From contig CAKSAP010000001.1 of the NCBI GenBank assembly GCA_934436505.1, positions 124,001 through 188,000 of the forward strand: 64,000 nucleotides of DNA. Reading direction: 5' to 3'. The DNA is from an uncultured Eubacteriales bacterium. GTDB taxonomy: Bacteria; Bacillota; Clostridia; Oscillospirales; Acutalibacteraceae. Position 1 is the first letter of the stretch. Every line of letters starts with the position of its first letter. The notes beneath the pieces are model-generated. The model searched no databases, had not been told where the DNA came from, and was given only the letters and a program-made list of their open reading frames with translations. Shown piece after piece: positions 25,061-33,505 of the stretch. The translations under genes were made by a program, and so were the position numbers.

Positions 25061-25574
25061 CTCCAATCATTCGTGCAAGCTCCAAAAGCTTCATTCCGCT
25101 TTCCATGCTTCTGCGCTGTAATATCTTATGCGCCTCACGCTCGGAAACGTGGTGCCTGCTCATTATTATACGCTTAGCCCTGTCAAGTATTTCCTCTGTC
25201 TCGCCGCTTTTCTTGTGTCTTGAAAGAACCTCGTTTTCTGTTGCCGCCATTACCTTAACGGTTCTCAAAAACTCAATTCTGTCAATCGGCATATTTATTT
25301 CTACCATATTGCTCACAAACACAGCCTGCGACTCTCCCGAGGGCAAAAGATGTATAACATCACAGCCCTGCGGAAGCATATTAGCAAGAGTGAGAGCCGT
25401 CATATCGCCAAGCCTTCCGCACACCACCAATGCCCGTGGATAAACGCCCGTAAAAGCGAGCACCTCGTTTCCCGAGCATAAAAGAGAGCGAACGAATACC
25501 CCACCGCTTTGCAAAATCGTTTTAATATGCTCAGCGGAGTGATTATTAGCACTTGCGATAATAACGTCTCTCAT
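25053..25574 (-). CDS. ANTAR-domain response regulator with degenerate receiver
   Basis: A 173-residue protein. The C-terminal 55 residues form an ANTAR domain (LDRAKRIIMSRHHVSEREAHKILQ with RRSME), an RNA-binding antitermination module known from AmiR, NasR and EutV. The N-terminal 110 residues look like a receiver fold, but the acidic pocket and phospho-acceptor Asp are not visible: beta-1 is VIIASANNH and the beta-3 end reads ALVVCGRLGD. Control by phosphorylation is therefore unlikely; ligand binding or protein contact may replace it. It lies inside the guaB-galU string between glyA and dapF. No kinase gene is adjacent. I did not find a clear dual-hairpin ANTAR target. Confidence 0.85.
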   Translation of the reverse strand: MRDVIIASANNHSAEHIKTILQSGGVFVRSLLCSGNEVLAFTGVYPRALVVCGRLGDMTALTLANMLPQGCDVIHLLPSGESQAVFVSNMVEINMPIDRIEFLRTVKVMAATENEVLSRHKKSGETEEILDRAKRIIMSRHHVSEREAHKILQRRSMESGMKLLELARMIGDG

Positions 25575-25592
25575 AAATTACGCCTTTTTCAA

Positions 25593-26846
25593 TTACTTAT
25601 AAAGCGGATGTCTGTTGCAAATTTCATTAACACCGTTGCGGATGTAATCCTTGCTGTTTTCAAAGTCATTTACCGCAAGAGCAATGTACTCTGCAATCTT
25701 ATCCATATCCTCAGCGTCAAAGCCTCTTGTTGTAACAGCAGGAGTGCCGAGACGCAAGCCGCTTGTGATAAACGGACTGCGAGGCTCGTTGGGAACAGTG
25801 TTCTTGTTAGCCGTGATATAAACCTCGTCAAGTCTGTGCTCAAGTTCCTTACCCGTAACCTCGCTGCCACGAAGGTCAACAAGGCAAAGGTGGTTGTCGC
25901 TTCCGCCCGATACAAGCTTGATATCTCTTGCAAGCAAGCCCTTAACAAGTGCCTGACAGTTGTCGATAACATTCTTTTGATATTCCTTGAATTCGGGTTT
26001 GAGAGCCTCGCCGAAGCAAACAGCCTTGCCTGCGATAACGTGCATAAGCGGACCGCCCTGTGTTCCGGGGAAGATTGCCTTATTAAACGCCTTACCGAGC
26101 TCCTCGTCGTTGCAAAGGATAAGACCGCCTCTCGGTCCTCTCAAGGTCTTATGTGTTGTTGATGTTACAACGTCTGCATACGGAACGGGCGAGGGGTGGA
26201 GACCTGCCGCAATAAGTCCCGCAATATGAGCCATATCGACCATAAAGTATGCGCCGACTTCTTTTGCGATTTGAGAAATTCTCTCAAAATCAATAATTCT
26301 CGGATATGCCGAAGCGCCTGCAACGATAAGCTTCGGCTTGCACTCCTTAGCCTTTTTTTCAAACTCGTCATAATCGATAAAGCCGTCAGCGTTTACGCCG
26401 TAAGGCACGAAGTTGAAGTATTTACCCGACATATTAACGGGTGAGCCGTGTGTGAGGTGTCCGCCCTCTGCAAGGTTCATTCCCATAACTGTATCGCCGG
26501 GATTGAGAAGTGCAAAGTAAACAGCCATATTAGCCTGTGCGCCCGAATGAGGCTGAACGTTTGCATAGCTTGCGCCGAAAAGCTCCTTAACTCTGTCTCT
26601 TGCAATATCCTCAACAATATCAACGCACTCACAGCCGCCGTAATATCTCTTACCCGGATAGCCCTCTGCGTATTTGTTTGTCAGGATGCTTCCCATAGCA
26701 GCCATAACCGCAGGAGAAACTATGTTCTCACTTGCGATAAGCTCAATGTTTCTCTGCTGACGTTCAAGCTCTTTTTTCATTGCCGAGCCAACCTGCTCGT
26801 CATACTTTGAAACAAGACCGATTGAATCCAAAAGATCGTTATACAT
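25593..26846 (-). CDS. glyA: Serine hydroxymethyltransferase
   Basis: A 417-residue PLP enzyme that interconverts serine and glycine and charges tetrahydrofolate with a one-carbon unit. The PLP lysine lies in VTSTTHKTLRGPRGG, and IELIASENIVSPAV and NKYAEGYPGKRYYGG are hallmark blocks. It lies 25 bases after guaB and feeds one-carbon units for purine synthesis, consistent with guaB and purB in the same gene string. Confidence 0.97.
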   Translation of the reverse strand: MYNDLLDSIGLVSKYDEQVGSAMKKELERQQRNIELIASENIVSPAVMAAMGSILTNKYAEGYPGKRYYGGCECVDIVEDIARDRVKELFGASYANVQPHSGAQANMAVYFALLNPGDTVMGMNLAEGGHLTHGSPVNMSGKYFNFVPYGVNADGFIDYDEFEKKAKECKPKLIVAGASAYPRIIDFERISQIAKEVGAYFMVDMAHIAGLIAAGLHPSPVPYADVVTSTTHKTLRGPRGGLILCNDEELGKAFNKAIFPGTQGGPLMHVIAGKAVCFGEALKPEFKEYQKNVIDNCQALVKGLLARDIKLVSGGSDNHLCLVDLRGSEVTGKELEHRLDEVYITANKNTVPNEPRSPFITSGLRLGTPAVTTRGFDAEDMDKIAEYIALAVNDFENSKDYIRNGVNEICNRHPLYK

Positions 26847-26871
26847 ATCCTTACCTCAATTTCAAATCAAA

Positions 26872-28335
26872 TTATAAATTAACCGAATAGTTCGGTGCTT
26901 CCTTAGTGATGAAAACATCGTGGGGATGGCTTTCTTTAAGACCTGCGTTTGTAATTCTGATAAATTTCGTCTTCTGCTGAAGCTCGGGAACATTTTTACA
27001 GCCGCAATAGCCCATACCTGATTTAAGACCGCCCATCATCTGATATACAGTATCGGAGAGAACTCCCTTATAAGGAACACGTCCCTCAATTCCCTCGGGA
27101 ACAAGCTTTTTGTTGTCCTCCTGGAAATATCTGTCCTTTGAGCCCTTGTTCATAGCAGCTATTGAGCCCATACCTCTGTACACCTTGAACTGTCTGCCCT
27201 GATAAATTTCGCTGCTTCCGGGAGACTCCTCACAGCCTGCAACAAGTGAGCCGACCATAATAGCCGAAGCACCTGCGGCAATAGCCTTAACGATTTCGCC
27301 CGAATATTTAATGCCGCCGTCAGCGATTACGGAAATGCCGTGCTTTACAGCCTCATTTGCCGAATCATAAACAGCCGTAATCTGCGGAACACCGATACCT
27401 GCAACTACACGGGTTGTGCAGATAGAGCCGGGGCCTATACCGACCTTAACGCAATCGGCACCTGCGTCGATAAGAGCCTTTGTGCCCTCTGCCGTTGCAA
27501 CGTTGCCTGCGATAAGCGAAACCTCGGGGAATGCCGCCTTAACTCTTGAAACGGCATTGAGAATATTTCTTGAATGACCGTGTGCGGAGTCAAGTGTAAG
27601 CACATCAACGCCTGCCTCAACAAGAGCAGCTGCTCTGTCAAGAACGTCCGACGTTACGCCGATAGCCGCACCGCAAAGAAGTCTGCCGCTTGCATCTCTT
27701 GCGGAATTTGGATACTGAACGCTCTTTTCAATATCCTTGATTGTGATAAGACCCTTGAGATAGCCCTGATCGTCAACAAGCGGAAGCTTTTCGATCTTGT
27801 GCTTCATAAGGATTTCCTTAGCCTGCTCAAGAGTTGTACCTATATGGGAGGTAACAAGATGATCCTTTGTCATTACTTCGCCGATTTTAACGCTGTAATC
27901 GGTCATAAATCTCATATCACGGTTTGTGATGATGCCGACAAGCTTACCGTCGCCGTCACAAATCGGAACGCCCGAAATTTTGTAATGGTGCATAAGGTTA
28001 TTAGCTTCTTCAACCGTGTTGTCGGCATGAAGGAAGAACGGATTTATAATAACACCGTTTTCACTTCTCTTAACCTTATCTACCTCGGCTCTCTGTGCGT
28101 CGATAGACATATTTTTATGAATGATACCTATACCGCCTTCACGGGCAATGGCAATAGCCATTCTCGATTCTGTGACTGTATCCATAGCCGCTGTAAGCAT
28201 AGGAATATTAAGTCTGATTTTCTTTGTCAGCTGTGTTGAAACGTCAATATCCTTCGGCAAAACGTCGCTCTCCGCCGGAATGAGCAAAACGTCGTCAAAG
28301 GTAAGACCTTCTTTTGCAAATTTTTCATTTAGCAT
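26872..28335 (-). CDS. guaB: IMP dehydrogenase
   Basis: A 487-residue enzyme that oxidises IMP to XMP with NAD, the committed step to GMP. The TIM barrel is split by two CBS domains (about residues 95-205, including ISGVPICDGDGKLVGIIT and KLPLVDDQGYLKGLIT). The catalytic Cys is in GPGSICTTRVVAG, and the flap has the Arg-Tyr of GRVPYKG. The start at 28335 (MLNEKFAKEGLTFDDV) has GGGAGGA 8 bases upstream; a longer form starts 42 bases earlier without support. It is the first gene after the promoter at 28369-28397. Confidence 0.97.
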   Translation of the reverse strand: MLNEKFAKEGLTFDDVLLIPAESDVLPKDIDVSTQLTKKIRLNIPMLTAAMDTVTESRMAIAIAREGGIGIIHKNMSIDAQRAEVDKVKRSENGVIINPFFLHADNTVEEANNLMHHYKISGVPICDGDGKLVGIITNRDMRFMTDYSVKIGEVMTKDHLVTSHIGTTLEQAKEILMKHKIEKLPLVDDQGYLKGLITIKDIEKSVQYPNSARDASGRLLCGAAIGVTSDVLDRAAALVEAGVDVLTLDSAHGHSRNILNAVSRVKAAFPEVSLIAGNVATAEGTKALIDAGADCVKVGIGPGSICTTRVVAGIGVPQITAVYDSANEAVKHGISVIADGGIKYSGEIVKAIAAGASAIMVGSLVAGCEESPGSSEIYQGRQFKVYRGMGSIAAMNKGSKDRYFQEDNKKLVPEGIEGRVPYKGVLSDTVYQMMGGLKSGMGYCGCKNVPELQQKTKFIRITNAGLKESHPHDVFITKEAPNYSVNL

Positions 28336-28368
28336 TTTAATATCCTCCCATTTTACATTATTTTTATA

Positions 28369-28397
28369 ATTATACATTTACTGACGATTTAATTCAA
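28369..28397 (-). promoter_or_regulatory. SigA promoter of the guaB-galU gene string
   Basis: On minus: TTGAAT, 17 bases, TATAAT. Eight genes follow with short gaps (guaB, glyA, ANTAR regulator, dapF, dapL, purB, zinc-ribbon protein, galU) up to the terminator at 19605-19635. I see no guanine-type riboswitch in the short leader. Confidence 0.8.
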
Positions 28398-28404
28398 TAG
28401 ATAA

Positions 28405-28438
28405 ATAAGAAAAAACACCCGTGGTTTTACAGGTGTTT
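28405..28438 (-). terminator. Intrinsic terminator after the Mrp gene
   Basis: On minus, AAACACCTG pairs with the CGGGTGTTT arm (28438-28413), followed by a run of T to 28408. It separates the Mrp-tadA-CPBP genes from guaB. Confidence 0.8.
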
Positions 28439-28452
28439 TTGTGCCTTTTGAC

Positions 28453-29271
28453 TTATTCGGCAATACGCTCTATAACCTCGGTCATTGCCGAAGCGTCTGA
28501 AAGCTCTATTGTGCCGTTATCTACATATGCCGCAGCGGCAGGATTTATCGGGAGCTTAGCGAGAACAGGTATCTCAAGCTCCTTTGCAACCTCGTCTATT
28601 TTGCTTTCGCCGAAAATGTAATGCTTTTTATGGCAATCGGGACATTCAAAATAGCTCATATTTTCAACTATACCGAGAATCGGGACATTCATCATCTTAG
28701 CCATATTGTAAGCCTTTTTAACAATCATGGTTACAAGGTCCTGCGGCGTTGTAACGATAATAATTCCGTCAACGGGCATACTCTGGAACACGGTAAGCGG
28801 AACATCGCCCGTTCCGGGAGGCATATCGACAAACATGTAGTCAACATCGCCCCATTGAACCTCCTGCCAGAACTGATTTATAACGCCCGAAATCACGGGA
28901 CCTCTCCAAATAACGGGAGCGTCCTCTTTTTCAAGCAAAAGGTTAATGCTCATTATTTTAATGCCGAGCTTTGTTTCGGCAGGCAAAATTCCCTCGTCGT
29001 TTCCGAGTGCTCTGCCGTGAATTCCGAAGCCTTTGGGGATTGACGGGCCTGTAATATCGGCGTCAAGTATAGCCGTTTTATAGCCGTGAAGCTGTGAAGC
29101 GAGCGCAAGTGTAGACGTAACAAAGCTTTTGCCTACGCCGCCCTTACCGCTGACAACTCCGATAACTTTTTTTACATTGCTGTTTGCGTTCTGCGGTAAA
29201 CGGAAATCCTTCTTTTCGTTTTCACACTTAGAAGCACAGTTTGAGCAATCGTGATTGCAATTTTCACTCAT
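28453..29271 (-). CDS. Mrp/NBP35-family P-loop ATPase
   Basis: A 272-residue MinD-superfamily ATPase of the ApbC/Mrp group, which carries and delivers Fe-S clusters. It shows deviant Walker A GVVSGKGGVGKSFVTS, DADITGPSIP, DMPPGTGDVPL and the C-terminal cluster-binding FECPDCHKKHY. The N-terminal 25 residues hold four Cys (CNHDCSNCASKC), as in NBP35-type members, which may bind a second cluster. Together with the IscU-like gene at 18.4 kb it suggests active Fe-S handling, though the two are not in one operon. Confidence 0.92.
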   Translation of the reverse strand: MSENCNHDCSNCASKCENEKKDFRLPQNANSNVKKVIGVVSGKGGVGKSFVTSTLALASQLHGYKTAILDADITGPSIPKGFGIHGRALGNDEGILPAETKLGIKIMSINLLLEKEDAPVIWRGPVISGVINQFWQEVQWGDVDYMFVDMPPGTGDVPLTVFQSMPVDGIIIVTTPQDLVTMIVKKAYNMAKMMNVPILGIVENMSYFECPDCHKKHYIFGESKIDEVAKELEIPVLAKLPINPAAAAYVDNGTIELSDASAMTEVIERIAE

Positions 29272-29297
29272 AATATCACCTGAAAAAATTTTAATAC

Positions 29298-29762
29298 TTA
29301 TTTATTATTTGTTCTTTGCTCACGTAAATTCTTAAAAAATTCTGAGAGCATATTTGAACATTCTTCGCCCAAAACGCCGCTTTCCGTTTCCGGCTTATGC
29401 GTAAAGGGGAGAGAAAACATTTCCGTTACCGATTCAACAGCGCCGTTTTTATAATCCTTTGCGCCGTAGGTAACTTTTTTTAGTCTTGAATTTATAATCG
29501 CACCTGCGCACATCGGACACGGCTCAAGGGTTACATACATTTCGCACTCCCAAAGCCGCCAACCGCCGAGTGCTTTACAAGCGCCGTCAATCGCCTCTAT
29601 TTCAGCATGGCAAAGAGCGTTTTTCTCCTTTTCTCTGCGATTTCTGCCGTAGGAAACAACCTCGCCGTTTCTTACGACCACCGCACCGACGGGAACTTCA
29701 CCCTCGTCCGCCGAAAGCCTTGCCTGTTCAAGCGCAAGACGCATAAAATCATATTTATCCAT
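29298..29762 (-). CDS. tadA: tRNA-specific adenosine deaminase
   Basis: A 154-residue zinc deaminase that converts A34 to inosine in tRNA-Arg(ACG). The catalytic site is CHAEIEAID with the zinc cysteines in PCPMCAGAI; the N-terminus reads FMRLALEQARLSADEGEVPVGAV. The start was placed at 29762, one base after the stop of the upstream CPBP gene (TGATATG), implying coupling; an earlier ATG would overlap that gene by 47 bases. Confidence 0.94.
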   Translation of the reverse strand: MDKYDFMRLALEQARLSADEGEVPVGAVVVRNGEVVSYGRNRREKEKNALCHAEIEAIDGACKALGGWRLWECEMYVTLEPCPMCAGAIINSRLKKVTYGAKDYKNGAVESVTEMFSLPFTHKPETESGVLGEECSNMLSEFFKNLREQRTNNK

Positions 29763-29763
29763 A

Positions 29764-30831
29764 TCAGTTAATATAAAGGCTTGTTTCGACAATAAGCAAA
29801 ACCTCTGCAATAATCATCGGCGCACTGAAGATAAAGCTGATTGCCTTTTCTCCGCTTGTAAGAGCAGACGTGCAACCCCTTGAAAGAGTGTTTTTTGAAA
29901 AAGCTCCGCCGAGAGCCTTTTGCTTTCTGTCGTTTGCATAAAGTGCAAAGCAAATAATTCCTACGGCAAAAACGACCGTGTAAAGAATCATTGCAAACAT
30001 ATTGGTAATTTCATCCGAGCAATTCTGTGAAACGGTCATTGAAATTACCGCAATAGCGTTGTTTATAAAGTGAATTATAATGCCCGTCCACATAGTGCCT
30101 GTTTTAATAACCGCATATCCGATACCGATACCGGCAATAAACGCAAAGGGTATCTGTATCATATTTCCGTGCATAAGAGCAAACACAAACGAGGACATAA
30201 TTATAGCAAAGCCGTCTCCGTATTTACGAAGCGACTGCATAACAACGCCCCTGATTGCAAATTCCTCAACAAAAGCAGGGATGACGGCGGTTACAAAAAA
30301 CGACATTGCAACCGTTGAAAAGGTGCTGTAGGTCGAGCCGTCGTCGGGCTGCGAAAACTCAATTCCGAACACTGCCTCGCAAAAAGTCGAAAACATACCC
30401 GTAGCAATGCTTCCGAGAATGCAAATCATTACGGTAATCGGAATTAAAAGCGCAAATTCCTTGTTGTCATAGGGCTTTCCAAGCGGCAAATCGTTGATAT
30501 AATTTCTCTTTTTTAACGATTTATACGCAATTAAAAACGGAAGTCCCAACGTGAAAAGCGACATCAACGCCGTCAGCGCAGAAACAAAATACTCGTTGTT
30601 CTTATAAAGCTCCTCAAAGCCGTCAACCTGAGAAAGAACAAGTCCTAAAATTGTTCCGAGCACGATAAATGCCGTAACCGCAGCACCGCATACCTTGCTG
30701 ACGGTTGAAATGCTCGCCTTATGCTTGTTTTTGAGAAGATAATAATCTCCGTTATAGTTGTTATTGAAATTGTTGTTAAAATTGTATTGATTGTTCTGTC
30801 CGTAAGGAGAGAAAGGCTGTTGATAATTCAT
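29764..30831 (-). CDS. CPBP-family intramembrane glutamic endopeptidase
   Basis: A 355-residue membrane protein. The N-terminal 30 residues are Asn/Tyr/Gln-rich and disordered. About eight hydrophobic segments follow. The CPBP (Rce1/Abi) motifs are present: FVEEFAIRG (EExxxR), FALMHGN (FxxxH) and IIIHFINN. Family members cleave or process membrane or lipidated peptides; the substrate is unknown. It is the first gene of a string with tadA and the Mrp ATPase. Its ribosome binding site (GGTGGT) is weak. Confidence 0.88.
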   Translation of the reverse strand: MNYQQPFSPYGQNNQYNFNNNFNNNYNGDYYLLKNKHKASISTVSKVCGAAVTAFIVLGTILGLVLSQVDGFEELYKNNEYFVSALTALMSLFTLGLPFLIAYKSLKKRNYINDLPLGKPYDNKEFALLIPITVMICILGSIATGMFSTFCEAVFGIEFSQPDDGSTYSTFSTVAMSFFVTAVIPAFVEEFAIRGVVMQSLRKYGDGFAIIMSSFVFALMHGNMIQIPFAFIAGIGIGYAVIKTGTMWTGIIIHFINNAIAVISMTVSQNCSDEITNMFAMILYTVVFAVGIICFALYANDRKQKALGGAFSKNTLSRGCTSALTSGEKAISFIFSAPMIIAEVLLIVETSLYIN

Positions 30832-30914
30832 ATACTACCACCATTACTGTATTTTCTTTAATTGTAGCATCTAAAAATTAACAGATTGTTACGCAAAATA
30901 TGCGTATTTATAAA

Positions 30915-33488
30915 TTATTCTTCCGTTTCGGACACTTCCGCTTCGTTACCCTCGGCATCATCTTCGCTTGCTTCAAGCTCATCGGTCTTTTCCTCTGCGT
31001 CATGTGCGGTAATCGAGAAAGCCGAAACCTTTTCGCCCTCTGATACCTTCATAACACGAACGCCCTTTGACGTTCTTGAGAAGGTGCTTATGTCGGACGC
31101 CTTGATTCTTATGATAATTCCGTCCGAAGAAATTATGATAATATCCTCGTCGTCATCAATCATTGAAACCGCCGCAACGTCTCCGTAAAGCTCGGTCTTA
31201 TAGTTGGTAAGACCCTTACCGCCTCTCGACTGAATACGGTAATTGTCAATTTCGGAGCGTCTGCCGAAGCCTGTTTCGGAAATTGTAAGAACTTTTTTGC
31301 CTTCTTCGAGGATACACATACCCGTAACCTCGTCGCCGTCACGAAGCGAGATAGCCTTAACGCCACGGGCAGTTCTGCCGATTACCCTCGCATCGTTTTC
31401 CTCAAAGGTAATTGCAAAGCCCTTCTTGGTAGCTACCATTATCTTCTTCGTTCCGTCCGTGAGAGCAACCCAATCAAGTTCGTCGCCCTCGTCAAGATTT
31501 ATTGCAAGAATACCCGACTTACGAATATTCCTATACGCATTAAGCGGAGTACGCTTGATAATGCCCTGTTTTGTAAGCATACAGAGATAGAAATTATCCT
31601 CATCGCTGAAATTCGGAACTCTGATCATTGACGTAATTTTCTCGTCCGAGGTTATGGGAAGAATATTAACTACATTCATACCCTTACTTGAACGGCTGCC
31701 CTCGGGAATTTCATAGCCCTTGAGCCTGTAAGCCTTACCGAGTGAGGTAAAGAACATAATATAATCGTGTGAGGAGCAGGTAAACATTGTCTTTGCGTAA
31801 TCCTCTTCACGTCTTGTCATACCCTTGATACCCTTGCCGCCTCTGCGCTGGCTCTGATAGGTGTCAACGGGCTGACGTTTGATATAGCCCATATTTGTAA
31901 GCGTATAAACGCAGTCCTCTTCGGGAATAAGGTCCTCAATATCAACTTCGCCCGCAACGTTGGAAATCTCTGTTCTTCTCTCGTCGCTGAATTTTTCGGC
32001 AATAACCTGAAGTTCTGTTTTAACGGTATTTTTGATATTTGTTTCAGAAGACAAAAGTTCAAGCAATGACTTAATCTTTTCCTGAAGTTCTTTACGCTCG
32101 GAAATAATCTTCTGAATTTCAAGACCTGCCAGCTGACCGAGTCTGAATGCAACTATCGCATCTGCCTGCGGCTCGTCAAAGTCAAACTTGTCCATAATAG
32201 CCTGCTTTGCCTCCGGCTGACCGCCCTTACAAGCACGAATTGTCGCAATAATATCATCAACAATATCAACTGCTCTTTCAAGACCTGCAAGAATATGCTC
32301 TCTGTCCTGTGCTTTTTTAAGGTCAAATTCCGTTCTTCTTGTGATTATTTCACATTGGAATTTTATATACTGCTCGATTATTTCTTTAAGTGTGAGTATC
32401 TTCGGAACGCCGTCAACAAGGGCGAGCTGAATTATACCGTAGGAAATCTGAAGCTGCGTCATCTGATACAACTGATTTAAGATAACCTGCGGGTTTGCGT
32501 CTCTCTTTAAGTCGATAACAATTCTGATACCGCCGCCACGCTTTGAAGAATAGTCGTTAATGCCCGACATTCCCTCGATTTTTTTATCCTTATGAAGCTC
32601 TGCGATTGACTCGATAAGTCTTGCCTTATTAACCTGATAGGGAAGCTCGGTAATTACGATTTGAAATTTGCCGTTCTTTTCGTTTTCAATAATTTCGGCA
32701 CGGCCACGAAGTGTAATTTTACCTCTGCCCGTTGCATAAGCCGCACGAATACCGGCTCTGCCCATAATAATTCCCTCTGTCGGGAAATCCGGTCCCTTGA
32801 TATGCTCCATAATCTCCTCAAGCGAAGCGTCGGGATTATCAATTACACAGCAAACGCCGTCAATAACCTCGCCGAGATTGTGAGGGGGAATATTTGTTGC
32901 CATACCTACGGCAATACCTGTTGATCCGTTTACGAGCAGGTTCGGGTATCTTGACGGAAGAACTGTAGGCTCTTTAAGTCTGTCGTCGTAGTTTGGAACA
33001 TAGTCTACGGTCTTTTTGTCAATATCAGTCAAAAGCTCGAGAGCGATTTTGCTCATTCTCGACTCTGTATAACGGTATGCAGCAGGTGGGTCGCCGTCGA
33101 TTGAACCGAAGTTACCGTGACCGTCAACAAGAGTGTATCTCATTGAGAAATCCTGCGCAAGTCTAACCATTGCATCGTAAACCGAAGCGTCGCCGTGGGG
33201 ATGGTAAGAGCCCAATACGGCACCGACTGTATCGGCGCACTTACGGTATGCAACATTCGGATACAAATGCTTTTCGTACATTGTGTAAAGAATTCTTCTG
33301 TGAACGGGCTTTAAGCCGTCTCTTACGTCGGGAAGTGCACGGGAAGTGATAACCGACATAGAGTAATCAAGGAATGAATTTCTCATTTCCTGATTTATTT
33401 CCTTGTTTATAATGTTCTGTTGCTCAAGCGGAACATAATCTCCTAAATTGTGATTATGACTTGCACTTGAAGTTTTGTTTTTAGCCAT
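30915..33488 (-). CDS. gyrA: DNA gyrase subunit A
   Basis: An 857-residue subunit that cuts and rejoins DNA in type II topoisomerase. The breakage domain begins YVPLEQQNIINKEINQEMRN; the catalytic Tyr is in AAYRYTESRM; the C-terminal beta-pinwheel carries the GyrA box QRRGGKG. The C-terminus ends in a strongly acidic tail of about 30 residues. In the quinolone-pocket helix the sequence is HPHGDASVYDA, with Ala where E. coli has Ser83 and an acidic Asp at the position of 87. It follows gyrB by 17 bases. Confidence 0.98.
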   Translation of the reverse strand: MAKNKTSSASHNHNLGDYVPLEQQNIINKEINQEMRNSFLDYSMSVITSRALPDVRDGLKPVHRRILYTMYEKHLYPNVAYRKCADTVGAVLGSYHPHGDASVYDAMVRLAQDFSMRYTLVDGHGNFGSIDGDPPAAYRYTESRMSKIALELLTDIDKKTVDYVPNYDDRLKEPTVLPSRYPNLLVNGSTGIAVGMATNIPPHNLGEVIDGVCCVIDNPDASLEEIMEHIKGPDFPTEGIIMGRAGIRAAYATGRGKITLRGRAEIIENEKNGKFQIVITELPYQVNKARLIESIAELHKDKKIEGMSGINDYSSKRGGGIRIVIDLKRDANPQVILNQLYQMTQLQISYGIIQLALVDGVPKILTLKEIIEQYIKFQCEIITRRTEFDLKKAQDREHILAGLERAVDIVDDIIATIRACKGGQPEAKQAIMDKFDFDEPQADAIVAFRLGQLAGLEIQKIISERKELQEKIKSLLELLSSETNIKNTVKTELQVIAEKFSDERRTEISNVAGEVDIEDLIPEEDCVYTLTNMGYIKRQPVDTYQSQRRGGKGIKGMTRREEDYAKTMFTCSSHDYIMFFTSLGKAYRLKGYEIPEGSRSSKGMNVVNILPITSDEKITSMIRVPNFSDEDNFYLCMLTKQGIIKRTPLNAYRNIRKSGILAINLDEGDELDWVALTDGTKKIMVATKKGFAITFEENDARVIGRTARGVKAISLRDGDEVTGMCILEEGKKVLTISETGFGRRSEIDNYRIQSRGGKGLTNYKTELYGDVAAVSMIDDDEDIIIISSDGIIIRIKASDISTFSRTSKGVRVMKVSEGEKVSAFSITAHDAEEKTDELEASEDDAEGNEAEVSETEE

Positions 33489-33505
33489 CGTCTTACCTCT
33501 TTATC

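Noticed and set aside
28321..28400. Guanine riboswitch upstream of guaB
   Set aside because: The spacer from promoter to ribosome binding site is only about 20 bases, too short for a purine aptamer.
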